A stretch of 36,020 bases of DNA from an uncultured Acidimicrobiaceae bacterium. GTDB taxonomy: Bacteria; Actinomycetota; Acidimicrobiia; Acidimicrobiales; RAAP-2. The notes under the pieces are model-generated. The model saw only the letters and a list, made by a program, of their open reading frames with translations, did no database searches and was not told the origin of the DNA. Of the stretch, positions 7,417 through 15,062 are shown in pieces. The translations under genes were made by a program, and so were the position numbers. Every line of letters starts with the position of its first letter. Position 1 is the stretch's first letter. Location of the stretch: contig CAITPI010000047.1 in assembly GCA_903894295.1 (NCBI GenBank), forward strand, positions 1-36,020. The letters are read 5' to 3'.

Positions 7417-7896
7417 TCAGTGCGGGGGCGGATCGATGTCGGCGACGCCGTTGGAGCTGACATGTTCGGTCCAGTCGGATCCGTCCCAGTAGCGGTAGTC
7501 GAACCGGCCACTCGGGTCGGGATGCCAGCTCGGTGGCACGGCCACCGCGGACGGGGCCGGACTGGCCATCGGGGCTGATCTGACCTGCTCTCCCATGGCG
7601 CTTTGCGGGTACGCAGGGAACTGCGAAGCCGGTTCGCCGCCGGGAGGAGCCATCCGGCCACCGGGTTGGTATCGACCGTTTTCGAGGTTCTTGCGGGTCT
7701 GGGTGATGGCAACCACGTAAAGCACGACCCACAGGAGCAGTGAGAGAAATCCGATGAACGCCCAAAGCCACGGCGACCATCGCCAGGGGGTGACACCGTG
7801 GACCCGCCGGAACTCGACGGCACGCCAGTAGGCAAGGGCTCCGATGGCGATCGCCAGCGGGAGTGCCCACCACGGCAGGTTGGTGGAGCTGATCAC
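7417..7896 (-). CDS. DUF2510 membrane protein
   Basis: The protein has 159 residues from GTG 7896 (VISSTNLPWW). Two hydrophobic helices (LPWWALPLAIAIGALAYW and AFIGFLSLLLWVVLYVVAIT) sit in the first 60 residues with a basic linker between them. A Pro-rich segment follows, then at the C-terminus the DUF2510 motif PPSWHPDPSGRFDYRYWDG, then WTEHV. DUF2510 is a ~35-residue Trp-rich module found in actinobacterial membrane proteins, with unknown function. The start is preceded by a -10 box (TAGCAT) that overlaps the gcvP stop codon, so the gene probably has its own leaderless promoter in addition to readthrough from gcvP. Confidence 0.82.
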   Translation of the reverse strand: MISSTNLPWWALPLAIAIGALAYWRAVEFRRVHGVTPWRWSPWLWAFIGFLSLLLWVVLYVVAITQTRKNLENGRYQPGGRMAPPGGEPASQFPAYPQSAMGEQVRSAPMASPAPSAVAVPPSWHPDPSGRFDYRYWDGSDWTEHVSSNGVADIDPPPH

Positions 7897-7903
7897 AGCC
7901 GGA

Positions 7904-7909
7904 ATGCTA
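7904..7909 (-). promoter_or_regulatory. -10 box of the DUF2510 gene, overlapping the gcvP stop codon
   Basis: TAGCAT on the minus strand uses the TAG stop of gcvP as its first three bases and ends 7 nt before GTG 7896. Confidence 0.45.
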
Positions 7910-10801
7910 CCGCTCGGCGAGTTCCTCGATGGGAGGGCAGGAACAGACCAGATTCCGGTCCCCGTGGGACTGGTTGATGCGACCGACCGGTGGCCAGTAC
8001 TTGTCGGCCGTGTTTTCGGCCGGAAACACCGCGCTCGAACGGTCGTAGGGGCGGTTCCACTCCTCCACCAGATCGGATGCCGTGTGGGGGGCGTTGCGCA
8101 ACGCACTCGTCTCGACGTCCATCGAACCGGCGATGACCTCGTCGATTTCGGCCCGGATGGCGAGCATGGCGTCGCAGAACCGGTCGATCTCCCGGAGATC
8201 TTCGGACTCCGTCGGCTCCACCATCAGGGTTCCGGCCACCGGAAAGCTCATCGTGGGAGCGTGGAAGCCGTAGTCGATAAGCCGTTTGGCGACATCGTCG
8301 ACGGTGACACCAGCCAGTTCGGTGAGCGGCCGCACGTCGAGAATGCACTCATGGGCCACCCGGCCCGAGTCACCGGCGTACAGCACCGGGAACGCATCGC
8401 CCAACCGGGCCGCCACGTAGTTGGCGGCCAGCACGGCGGCCTCCGTGGCCGCCTTCAGGGATTCCGACCCCATGAGGCGGATGTAGGCCCAGGAGATCGG
8501 CAGGATGCCGGCGCTGCCGAACGGCGCACCGCTGATGGGTCCGATCCCCTGACGACGGGCCGGATCGGGATGGAGGGGGTGCGACGGAAGGAAGGGCGCC
8601 AGGTGCTCGGCAACGGCCACCGGGCCCACTCCCGGTCCGCCTCCACCATGGGGAATGCAGAACGTCTTGTGCAGGTTGAGATGCGAGACGTCGCCGCCGA
8701 ACTCCCCCGGTTCGGCCAGTCCCACCAGGGCGTTCATGTTGGCGCCGTCGATGTAGACCTGTCCCCCGGCGGCGTGCACGAGGCGGCAGATCTCGGTGAT
8801 GCCTTCTTCGTAGACACCGTGGGTTGACGGGTACGTCACCATCACAGCCGCCAGGTCCTCCTGGTGTTCCCTGCACTTGGCTTCCAGATCGTCGAGGTCG
8901 ACCGTGCCGTCGGGTCGGGATGCCACGACCACCACCCGAAGACCGGCCATGACGGAGGAAGCGGCGTTGGTTCCGTGGGCACTGGCCGGAATCAGGCAGA
9001 TGTCCCGGTCGGCCTCGCCCCGGGAGAGGTGGTAGGCCCGGATGGCCAGGAGGCCGGCCAGTTCGCCCTGGCTGCCCGCGTTCGGCTGGATCGATACCCG
9101 GTGATAGCCGGTCAGCGTGGCCAACCACCCCTCGAGTTCGTCGATCAACTTGTGGTAGCCGAGTGCGGCCTCGGCCGGGGCAAAGGGATGGAGGTTGGCG
9201 AAGCCGGGAAGGCTGATGGCCTCCATCTCGGTCGTGCCGTTCAACTTCATCGTGCACGAACCAAGCGGGATCATCCCCCGGTCGAGGGCCACATCCCGGT
9301 CGGCCAGGGACCGCAGGTACCGCAGCATGGCGGTTTCGGTCCGGTGACGATGGAAGACCGGATGGGACAGGAAACTGCTGGTCCGGTGAAGTTCGGCCGG
9401 GATGCCGAACGCCCGGGACGTCGCGGTGTCCGGGCTGGCCGTCACCGAGGATACGAACAGTTCCACCAGTCGCAGCAGCGTGGTGGACGTGGTCAGCTCC
9501 GAACAGGTGACACCGACGTGGTCATCGTCGATCGGGCGCAGCCACAGTTCCTCCCGAGCGGCCTCGGCCACGATCGTGTCGGCCACCCCGGGCACGCGGA
9601 CCACGATGGTGTCGAAGAATCCGTCATGGACAACCTCGATCCCGGCCTGGGTCAGGCCGACGGCCAGGTCCCGGGTGTGATCGTGGATACGGCGGGCGAT
9701 GGCGGTGAGGCCTTCCGGGCCGTGGTAGACGGCGTACATCGAGGCGGCGATGGCCAGCAACACCTGGGCGGTGCAGATGTTCGACGTTGCCTTGTCGCGC
9801 CTGATGTGCTGTTCGCGGGTTTGGAGGGCGAGGCGGTAGGCCGGGCGCCCGGCATGATCGACCGAAACGCCGACCAGGCGGCCCGGCAGGGTCCGCTCGA
9901 GTCCCTGCCGCACCGCCATGAACGCGGCATGGGGTCCGCCGTAGGCCATCGGTACGCCGAACCGCTGGGACGACCCGACAACGACGTCGGCGCCCCACTC
10001 GCCCGGCGGTGTGACGAGCGTCAACGACAGCAGATCGGTCGCCACGGTGACCATCGCTCCTCTGGCATGTGCGGCTTCGACCACGGCTGAACGGTCTCGA
10101 AGGCGACCCGAGGTCCCCGGCTCCTGGAGAACGATGCCGAACACCTCCCCGTCGGGCAGCCCGTCATGCAGATCGGCCACGACCACGTCGATACCGGCGG
10201 CCTGGCACCGGGTGGTGACGACGGCCAGGGTCTGGGGCAGGCAGTCGGCATCGAGGACCACCGCTCCCCCCTCCCCCTTGACCGACCGGCGCATCACCGT
10301 GACGGCCTCGGCAACGGCCGTGGGTTCGTCGAGCAGCGAGGCGTTGGCGATCGGGAGGCCGGTAAGGTCGGCCACCATGGTCTGGAAGTTCAACAGGGCC
10401 TCGAGTCGACCCTGGCTGATCTCCGGCTGGTAGGGCGTATAGGCCGTGTACCAGGCCGGATTCTCCAGCAGGTTGCGTCGGATGACCGCCGGCGTGAGTG
10501 TCGGGTGGTATCCAAGGCCGATCATCGCTTCCCCGGGTCGGTTCAGGGCAGCCAGCGTTTGAAGATCGGTCGCCACTTCGGACTCACTGGCGGACGGCAG
10601 ATGGGTACGTAACGTCTGGCGGACGGCGGCCGGAACGGCCTGTTCCACGAGTTCGGAGAGGCTGGCACAGCCGATCCGATCGAGCATGCGTTCCTGTTCG
10701 TCGGTGGTGGTGCCGATGTGTCGGGACGCGAAGTTTCCGACGGAGACGTCTTCCAGATCGTCGGGAATCCCGTCGCTTGGTTGCAGGTCGATGATTGCCA
10801 T
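7907..10801 (-). CDS. gcvP: Glycine dehydrogenase (decarboxylating), P-protein of the glycine cleavage system
   Basis: The protein has 964 residues, the normal length for the single-chain P-protein with fused alpha and beta halves. It decarboxylates glycine with pyridoxal phosphate and passes the aminomethyl group to lipoyl-GcvH. The N-terminus ([17 protein letters not shown]) and [39 protein letters not shown] are typical of the first half. The second half has [12 protein letters not shown], then [17 protein letters not shown], and the PLP lysine Lys712 in [19 protein letters not shown] 10801 has GGAGG 7 nt upstream. The gene sits directly behind a tandem glycine riboswitch and downstream of gcvT. 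No gcvH is present in the window. Confidence 0.98.
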   Translation of the reverse strand: MAIIDLQPSDGIPDDLEDVSVGNFASRHIGTTTDEQERMLDRIGCASLSELVEQAVPAAVRQTLRTHLPSASESEVATDLQTLAALNRPGEAMIGLGYHPTLTPAVIRRNLLENPAWYTAYTPYQPEISQGRLEALLNFQTMVADLTGLPIANASLLDEPTAVAEAVTVMRRSVKGEGGAVVLDADCLPQTLAVVTTRCQAAGIDVVVADLHDGLPDGEVFGIVLQEPGTSGRLRDRSAVVEAAHARGAMVTVATDLLSLTLVTPPGEWGADVVVGSSQRFGVPMAYGGPHAAFMAVRQGLERTLPGRLVGVSVDHAGRPAYRLALQTREQHIRRDKATSNICTAQVLLAIAASMYAVYHGPEGLTAIARRIHDHTRDLAVGLTQAGIEVVHDGFFDTIVVRVPGVADTIVAEAAREELWLRPIDDDHVGVTCSELTTSTTLLRLVELFVSSVTASPDTATSRAFGIPAELHRTSSFLSHPVFHRHRTETAMLRYLRSLADRDVALDRGMIPLGSCTMKLNGTTEMEAISLPGFANLHPFAPAEAALGYHKLIDELEGWLATLTGYHRVSIQPNAGSQGELAGLLAIRAYHLSRGEADRDICLIPASAHGTNAASSVMAGLRVVVVASRPDGTVDLDDLEAKCREHQEDLAAVMVTYPSTHGVYEEGITEICRLVHAAGGQVYIDGANMNALVGLAEPGEFGGDVSHLNLHKTFCIPHGGGGPGVGPVAVAEHLAPFLPSHPLHPDPARRQGIGPISGAPFGSAGILPISWAYIRLMGSESLKAATEAAVLAANYVAARLGDAFPVLYAGDSGRVAHECILDVRPLTELAGVTVDDVAKRLIDYGFHAPTMSFPVAGTLMVEPTESEDLREIDRFCDAMLAIRAEIDEVIAGSMDVETSALRNAPHTASDLVEEWNRPYDRSSAVFPAENTADKYWPPVGRINQSHGDRNLVCSCPPIEELAER

Positions 10802-10820
10802 GTGGAGGCCTCCTTTTGGG

Positions 10821-10838
10821 GTCCCTTGTCAGGGACCT
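10821..10838 (-). promoter_or_regulatory. Hairpin between the glycine riboswitch and the gcvP ribosome binding site
   Basis: On the minus strand GGTCCCT-GACA-AGGGACC forms a 7-bp stem with a four-base loop, ending 7 nt before the GGAGG of gcvP. There is no U-tract, so it looks more like part of a translation-controlling or Rho-linked expression platform than an intrinsic terminator. Confidence 0.55.
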
Positions 10839-10845
10839 TCGGATG

Positions 10846-11022
10846 CCTCCCCCTCTGTCATGGGCCTGAGAGCTTCACCGCAAGCGGCTTTCCCCTTGGG
10901 CGAGTGGCGGAACCACTGCTTTTCAGAGTCGCCTCATTCGAACGGTACTGGGCCTGAGAGATTCCGGGGAGTGTTGCTCCTTCGGCGTCCTGGCGCAGGT
11001 GCTCCAGGAACTCTTCCGCTCG
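10846..11022 (-). ncRNA. Tandem glycine riboswitch upstream of gcvP
   Basis: Reading the minus strand, two glycine aptamers follow each other. The first starts near GCGGAAGAG (11019-11011) and has the core GCCGAAGGAGCAA (10986-10974), then CTCTCAGGCCCA (10960-10949). The second starts near ACTCTG (10930) and has GCCCAAGGGGAAAGCC (10901-10886), then a second CTCTCAGGCCCA (10872-10861) and GACAGAGGGGGAG. The conserved CTCTCAGGC is repeated 88 nt apart, as expected for the two-aptamer form. In this class glycine binding usually turns on gcv expression. It lies between gcvT and gcvP, so it controls gcvP and not gcvT. Confidence 0.93.
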
Positions 11023-11058
11023 AAATACACGGCGATTTCACTATTCAGTTGTCGCTCC

Positions 11059-11064
11059 ATCCTA
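11059..11064 (-). promoter_or_regulatory. Probable -10 box for the gcvP riboswitch transcript
   Basis: TAGGAT on the minus strand lies about 40 nt upstream of the first aptamer, immediately after the gcvT stop codon. No good -35 is visible. Confidence 0.4.
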
Positions 11065-11077
11065 CCCCGAAGTGGGC

Positions 11078-12178
11078 CTAGAAGGAATGACCGGCGAACT
11101 GCCCGGGCGTGACAAACGGTCGGGCCGCCGGTCGGGCCGAAAGGATCCGTCCCCGCTGCCCGAGCGCCCAGTCCCCGTCACCGTCCGACCCGTCGCTGGT
11201 TCCCTCGCCGCCCGGTTCAACCTCCACGAAGCCCATCGCAATCCCATGCTCCAACATCGGCGAGAAGTTCCCGCTGGTGACCATGCCCACGGGAGTGGCC
11301 CGGTGGAGGATTTCTGCTCCTTCCCGGGGTGGCTGCCGGCCATCGACCGCAAAACCGGCCAGCCGACGACGACTCCCGGCGCTGCGTTCACGAACCAGCG
11401 CTTCCCGGCCGATGAAGGCCTCCTTGTCCCAACCGACCACCCAGCCGAGTCCGGCCTCGAGTGGCGTAATCCCGGGACCCAGCTCGTGGCCGTGCAGGGG
11501 AAGACCGGCTTCCAGTCGCAACGTATCCCGGGCCCCGAGACCCGCCGGAGGAAGTCCGGCCTCTCGAAGGGCGACCCAGACCCGTCCGGCCTGCTGGGAG
11601 GGGATGGCCAGTTCCACTCCGGACTCTCCGGTGTAGCCGGTTCCCGCCGCCCAGGCCGCAACGCCGTTCCAGTTGAACGGACGCACCTGGAAGCGGCCCA
11701 GCCCGGCAAGTTCCGGTATGACCTGTGCGACCATGGTCAGGGCCGTCGGGCCCTGGATGGCGAGTACCGCCCGTTCGGCGGTCACGTCGGGTCCCCGAAG
11801 TGCTTCGACCACCCGGGTCGTGTTGGAGGCGTTCGGCATGACGTCAAAGGTCGTGTCGTCAAGCCACCAGACGATGATGTCGTCCTCCACTCCCCCGTCG
11901 GCATTGAGCAAGTGGGTGTACTGGGCCCGCCCCGGTGTGATCCGACCCAGGTCGTTCGAAAGGGTCTGCTGCAGACGCTCGAACGCATCGCTCCCGGCGA
12001 CCCGGACCGTGCCGAGGTGGCTGACATCGAACATGACCGCGCCGGTCCGACAGGCCCGATGCTCGGCGAGGGTCCCTTCCGGATAGGCAAGGGGCATCTC
12101 CCAACCACCAAACTCGGTGAGTTTGGCTCCTTCGGACACGTGTTGGTCGTGCAGTGGCGACTGACGCAAGGTACTCAC
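11078..12178 (-). CDS. gcvT: Aminomethyltransferase, T-protein of the glycine cleavage system
   Basis: The protein has 366 residues, a normal GcvT length. It transfers the one-carbon unit from aminomethyl-lipoyl-GcvH to tetrahydrofolate and releases ammonia. Motifs include HVSEGAKLTEFGGWEMPLAYPEG at the N-terminus, MFDVSHLGTVRVAG, NADGGVEDDIIVWW (which carries the catalytic Asp region), GYTGESGVELAIP and the C-terminal VTSGNFSPMLEHGIAMGFV. The start is GTG 12178, 7 nt after a -10 box (TAGTCT). It is followed by the riboswitch and gcvP on the same strand, and preceded by the ftsR-like regulator. The C-terminus has an extra GEGTSDGSDGDGDW low-complexity segment before the last strands. Confidence 0.97.
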   Translation of the reverse strand: MSTLRQSPLHDQHVSEGAKLTEFGGWEMPLAYPEGTLAEHRACRTGAVMFDVSHLGTVRVAGSDAFERLQQTLSNDLGRITPGRAQYTHLLNADGGVEDDIIVWWLDDTTFDVMPNASNTTRVVEALRGPDVTAERAVLAIQGPTALTMVAQVIPELAGLGRFQVRPFNWNGVAAWAAGTGYTGESGVELAIPSQQAGRVWVALREAGLPPAGLGARDTLRLEAGLPLHGHELGPGITPLEAGLGWVVGWDKEAFIGREALVRERSAGSRRRLAGFAVDGRQPPREGAEILHRATPVGMVTSGNFSPMLEHGIAMGFVEVEPGGEGTSDGSDGDGDWALGQRGRILSARPAARPFVTPGQFAGHSF

Positions 12179-12185
12179 CCCGGCG

Positions 12186-12191
12186 AGACTA
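12186..12191 (-). promoter_or_regulatory. -10 box of gcvT (leaderless start)
   Basis: TAGTCT on the minus strand lies 7 nt before GTG 12178. No Shine-Dalgarno sequence is present. Confidence 0.5.
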
Positions 12192-12329
12192 CCGGTGAAG
12201 GATCAAGGGACATTGGACCGTCCCCCGATGGCACTCTTCGAACGGTGGTGGCCTGTCCTGGCAACTGTCGCTGAACCGATGACCGAAACAGCCACGGGAG
12301 CTTCTCCCGGCCGGAACGAAACGGAAAAC

Positions 12330-12827
12330 CTAGACGGCAGTTTCGATGCCGACCGCCGCCTCCGGCGATGCCGATCCGCCCGCCACCACGTCCTGGGCAC
12401 CGATCGCCACGATGTCGGCGTTCAGTTCGGTCAGGACGCCCGACAGAGGCAGGACGTTGAACACACCCTGGCCGCCGGAGAGGAGGTCGAACATCTCGCC
12501 CCCCGAGCGGGCGAGAACCGAGCGGTTGCCGGCAAGGACAATCTGGGCCGAAGCCAGATCTCCGCCGAGATCACCGCGCAGGCATTCGATGGCCTGACGG
12601 GCCTGGGGCAACTTGAGTCCGGCATCGAGCAGACTCTTGATCACCTTCAGCTCCAGTACGTCACCGTAGGAGTAGAGGCGCTTTGACCCGCTGCCTTCGG
12701 CCTCGGCGACCGACGGCGTCAGCAGACCGGTCCTCGCCCAGTAGTCGAGTTGCCGGTAGGTGATGCCAACCAGTTTGCAGACCTGTTGACCACCAAAACC
12801 GGCCGGTGCAGCAACGCTTCTGTTCAT
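12330..12827 (-). CDS. ftsR: MerR-family transcriptional regulator of the FtsR/Rv1828 type
   Basis: The protein has 165 residues. The N-terminal winged helix-turn-helix (residues ~10-80) reads VGITYRQLDYWARTGLLTPS, then GSGSKRLYSYGDVLELKVIKSLLDAG. It is followed by a dimerisation helix and the short effector-less tail with LLSGGQGVFNV. This closely matches what I remember of mycobacterial Rv1828 and corynebacterial FtsR, including the GSGSxRLYS wing and the GGQGVF motif. FtsR activates ftsZ in Corynebacterium. The link with gcv genes is also seen in mycobacteria, where Rv1828 lies near gcvH and gcvB. The start is ATG 12827, with GGAGG about 10 nt upstream. Its leader carries several repeats that look like operators, suggesting autoregulation. 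Confidence 0.85.
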   Translation of the reverse strand: MNRSVAAPAGFGGQQVCKLVGITYRQLDYWARTGLLTPSVAEAEGSGSKRLYSYGDVLELKVIKSLLDAGLKLPQARQAIECLRGDLGGDLASAQIVLAGNRSVLARSGGEMFDLLSGGQGVFNVLPLSGVLTELNADIVAIGAQDVVAGGSASPEAAVGIETAV

Positions 12828-12833
12828 GGCGTG

Positions 12834-12885
12834 TCAACCTCCATCTCACGATGAGATTCAGCCTCAACCTCATGCTGCGGTTGAG
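12834..12885 (-). promoter_or_regulatory. Operator cluster in the ftsR leader
   Basis: Three elements lie between the putative transcription start and the ATG. An inverted repeat CTCAACC-N9-GGTTGAG is at 12863-12885. A perfect inverted repeat ATCTCA-CGA-TGAGAT is at 12843-12857. TCAACCTC is directly repeated at 12834-12841 and 12864-12871, exactly 30 bp apart. MerR proteins bind inverted repeats as dimers, so autorepression by FtsR is the simplest reading. The binding protein is inferred. Confidence 0.55.
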
Positions 12886-12894
12886 CGGATGACC

Positions 12895-12903
12895 ACGGTA
12901 TCA
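12895..12903 (-). promoter_or_regulatory. Extended -10 box of ftsR
   Basis: TGATACCGT on the minus strand matches an extended -10 (TGn-TAnnnT). The predicted transcription start, near 12888, lies immediately before the operator cluster. Confidence 0.45.
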
Positions 12904-13101
12904 CAGTGGCGTAACTACGGCCATGTACTTGTGGCGACACCCCTCGAGGCGGTGGTGGCTCCCCTCCCGTTCTTCATCCCGGGTGGGTCAACGATGACGG
13001 GCGTGGGCCTCGGGAACACCCCGGGAATGTGGGGGCCGAACTCCCCTGGCGCTCCATTCGGTCCGGGTCGTTCGGTGATTTGGTTTGTGGCGGGTCGGCG
13101 G

Positions 13102-13108
13102 TAATGAT
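13102..13108 (+). promoter_or_regulatory. -10 box of the DUF2889 gene (leaderless start)
   Basis: TAATGAT ends 6 nt before ATG 13115. The AAGGG in between is too close to the ATG to act as a ribosome binding site. Confidence 0.4.
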
Positions 13109-13114
13109 CAAGGG

Positions 13115-13765
13115 ATGACCTCCGAGGCCGGATTGGACGAGTTCGAGATCCCGTTGCACGAGCGAACCATGGTGTTTCGGGCCTACGAGCGTCGAGACAG
13201 CCTCCGGGTGGTCGGCCGGTTGACCGATGTCCGACCGTGGGCTCCGGGCGTCGATGTCCCGGTCCCGGATGGTTCCGATGCTGTTGGCGTGAGGGTGAGA
13301 ACCGTCCACGACCTCGAGTTGGCGGTCAGTGTGACCATGGACGACTTCACCATCTCCGAAGCGACGGCCACCATGCACACCTTTCCCCATACCGAGTGTC
13401 CGTCCATCGAAGCTGCCTTTGCCGGTCTGGTGGGCTTGACGGTGATGCGGGGCTATACCCGCCGGGTCCAGGAGATGTTCGGTGGTCCCCGGGGTTGCAC
13501 CCATTTGGAACAGCTGGCCCGGTCGCTTGGTCCGGTGGTGATCCAGGCGGTCACCTCGGCCCGGGCCCGGGCGGTCAGTCGGGGCGAACTGCCAGACCTG
13601 CTCTCCTCGGGTGGCAACGGAAGCCCGTGGGCCCGGGACTCCTGTCACATCTGGGCCGAGGGATCGGTGGCCGACCAGAAACTGGAGGCCGGGTGGCGAC
13701 CGGGCACCGGCAGTTACCCCTCGCCTCCCCTTCGGTATTTCCTCGACCTGAAACGTCGGTCGTAA
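13115..13765 (+). CDS. DUF2889 family protein
   Basis: The protein has 216 residues from ATG 13115. The pattern R-x-Y-E-R-RDSLRVVGRLTDVRP, then VHDLELAVSVTMDDFTISEATATMHTFPHTECPSI, then GLTVMRGYTRRVQEMFGGPRGCTHLEQLARSL matches DUF2889, a family of unknown function found in actinobacteria and proteobacteria. The conserved HTECPS and GCTHL elements hold Cys and His residues that could bind a metal. No signal peptide or membrane segment is seen, so it is probably cytoplasmic. Its TAA stop overlaps the upstream in-frame ATG (13765) of the lipoprotein reading frame, suggesting cotranscription. Confidence 0.85.
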   Translation: MTSEAGLDEFEIPLHERTMVFRAYERRDSLRVVGRLTDVRPWAPGVDVPVPDGSDAVGVRVRTVHDLELAVSVTMDDFTISEATATMHTFPHTECPSIEAAFAGLVGLTVMRGYTRRVQEMFGGPRGCTHLEQLARSLGPVVIQAVTSARARAVSRGELPDLLSSGGNGSPWARDSCHIWAEGSVADQKLEAGWRPGTGSYPSPPLRYFLDLKRRS

Positions 13766-13818
13766 TGGCGGACCTCCGACGTATGCCCCGCACCGAAGCG
13801 CTCTCAGTCGGGCGGGAC

Positions 13819-14349
13819 ATGACCCAACGTGTCATTCGCACCAACGTGCGGCGGACCGGCGTGGTCACTCTGGCCATCATGGCCACCTTGGGCCTGGCGG
13901 CCTGTGGCTCGTCGTCGACGGCGGTCAACTCACCCTTCACCGGATCGATACCGGTGTTGCAGCACGGGCCGACCTACGAAGTGAAGGCGGCCAACCTCTC
14001 GGGATTGGGCCCGGTGCTCGTGGACGGCGAAGGCATCACCCTCTATCTCTTCGTTACGGACCATCAAGGGCAACCCTCCCGGTGTTACGGCATCTGTGCC
14101 ATCCAGTGGCCACCAGATCTCCTGCCGTCGGGAGTGTCGGCGCCCCGAGCCGGCCCCGGCATCAATCCGCATCTCCTCGGAGTCTCCCTCCGCACGGACG
14201 GAACCCGTCAGATCACCTACAACGGCTGGCCGCTCTACTTCTGGCCGCCGGACAACGCACCGGGCAAGGCCACCGGTCAGGAGTTGACCAACGCCGGGGG
14301 CCTCTGGCTGGTGGTGAATCCGGCCGGCCAGGCGGTGCATAGCCGCTGA
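13819..14349 (+). CDS. Secreted-repeat lipoprotein (PF03640 type)
   Basis: The protein has 176 residues from ATG 13819. The N-terminus is a lipoprotein signal: basic residues (RTNVRR), a hydrophobic core (GVVTLAIMATLG), then the lipobox LAAC and a Ser-rich linker. An upstream in-frame ATG at 13765 would add 18 residues and would break the signal-peptide pattern. The mature part has two copies of the secreted repeat: VLVDGEGITLYLFVTDHQG, then SRCYGICAIQWPP, and later TDGTRQITYNGWPLYFWPPD. This domain of unknown function is common in actinobacterial surface lipoproteins. It likely sits on the outer face of the cytoplasmic membrane after the Cys is lipidated. Confidence 0.88.
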   Translation: MTQRVIRTNVRRTGVVTLAIMATLGLAACGSSSTAVNSPFTGSIPVLQHGPTYEVKAANLSGLGPVLVDGEGITLYLFVTDHQGQPSRCYGICAIQWPPDLLPSGVSAPRAGPGINPHLLGVSLRTDGTRQITYNGWPLYFWPPDNAPGKATGQELTNAGGLWLVVNPAGQAVHSR

Positions 14350-14393
14350 CGCGCCATCTGGAGGGAACTTCATCTCCCGATCTCGAACCGGCA

Positions 14394-14912
14394 TCAGTCG
14401 ATGCGGCGCAACTCCCGACGGTAGCGGTGGCCGTTCCCGACGTACTCGTTGGCCGACAACCGGATCATCTCGAGGTTGGCGCCGCCTTCACGCACCTTGG
14501 CCGGGATGCCGAGCGCCATGGCGCCGGCCGGTACGACCATCCGGTTGGGCACCACTGCGTTGGCTCCGACCAAGGCTCCCGTGCCGATGACGGCGTGGTG
14601 CAGAACGATCGAACCGGAACCGACCAGCGAATCGTCTTCCAGCGTGCAACCTTCGAGATGGGCCAGATGGCCGACGACGCAGCCATTTCCGACGATGGTG
14701 GGAAAGCCGGGACCGGCATGGATCACCGTCCCGTCCTGGATCGACGACCGTTCCCCGATGGTGATGGTGCCGAAATCTCCCCGTAGGACGGTTGAGGCCC
14801 AGATGGTGGATTCGGAGCCGATGGTGACGCTGCCGATCACGGTGGCGTCCGGATGGACGAACGCTTCCGGGTGGATGGACGGGACCTGGTCGCCGAGTGC
14901 GTAGATAGCCAT
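14394..14912 (-). CDS. Gamma-class carbonic anhydrase family protein (left-handed beta-helix)
   Basis: The protein has 172 residues from ATG 14912. Hexapeptide repeats (VTIGSES, TIGERSSIQDGTVIHAG, CVVGHLAHLEGC, SLVGSGSIVLHHAVIG, LVGANAVV) form a trimeric left-handed beta-helix. The three metal-binding histidines of the Cam/YrdA group are present, in VIHAG and in VVGHLAHLEG. Bacterial homologues bind zinc or iron; only some have carbonic anhydrase activity, so the reaction remains open. The catalytic loop Glu of archaeal Cam is not evident. The start follows a -10 box (TAACCT) by 6 nt. It is monocistronic. Confidence 0.92.
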   Translation of the reverse strand: MAIYALGDQVPSIHPEAFVHPDATVIGSVTIGSESTIWASTVLRGDFGTITIGERSSIQDGTVIHAGPGFPTIVGNGCVVGHLAHLEGCTLEDDSLVGSGSIVLHHAVIGTGALVGANAVVPNRMVVPAGAMALGIPAKVREGGANLEMIRLSANEYVGNGHRYRRELRRID

Positions 14913-14918
14913 TCCGGC

Positions 14919-14924
14919 AGGTTA
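14919..14924 (-). promoter_or_regulatory. -10 box of the gamma-carbonic anhydrase-like gene (leaderless start)
   Basis: TAACCT on the minus strand lies 6 nt before ATG 14912. Confidence 0.45.
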
Positions 14925-15030
14925 CCGGCCGCTGGATCTTCGGCCCGGGACGTCATCTCCCGATCCCCGAACCACCTGTCAACGGCCCGCCAGTCGCCGG
15001 CGGCCCGGCAGGGCCGAGAGACGATGCGCC

Positions 15031-15058
15031 TAATGTGGTCGTAGCAACCAAGGGGGAA
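15031..15058 (+). promoter_or_regulatory. -10 box and ribosome binding site of the amidohydrolase gene
   Basis: TAATGT at 15031-15036 is followed by AGGGGGAA at 15051-15058, 4 nt before ATG 15063. This gene keeps a conventional short leader, unlike most others here. Confidence 0.5.
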
Positions 15059-15062
15059 TGCC

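Noticed and set aside
8864-10090. 408-residue plus-strand open frame
   Set aside because: It is antisense to gcvP and has no domain pattern.
5989-12914. ATCACAGTGRCGTAA occurs at 5989-6003 and again at 12900-12914, both in intergenic DNA
   Set aside because: A 14-of-15 match is expected many times by chance in 36 kb. The two copies differ in position relative to their genes, so it is not enough to claim a shared operator.
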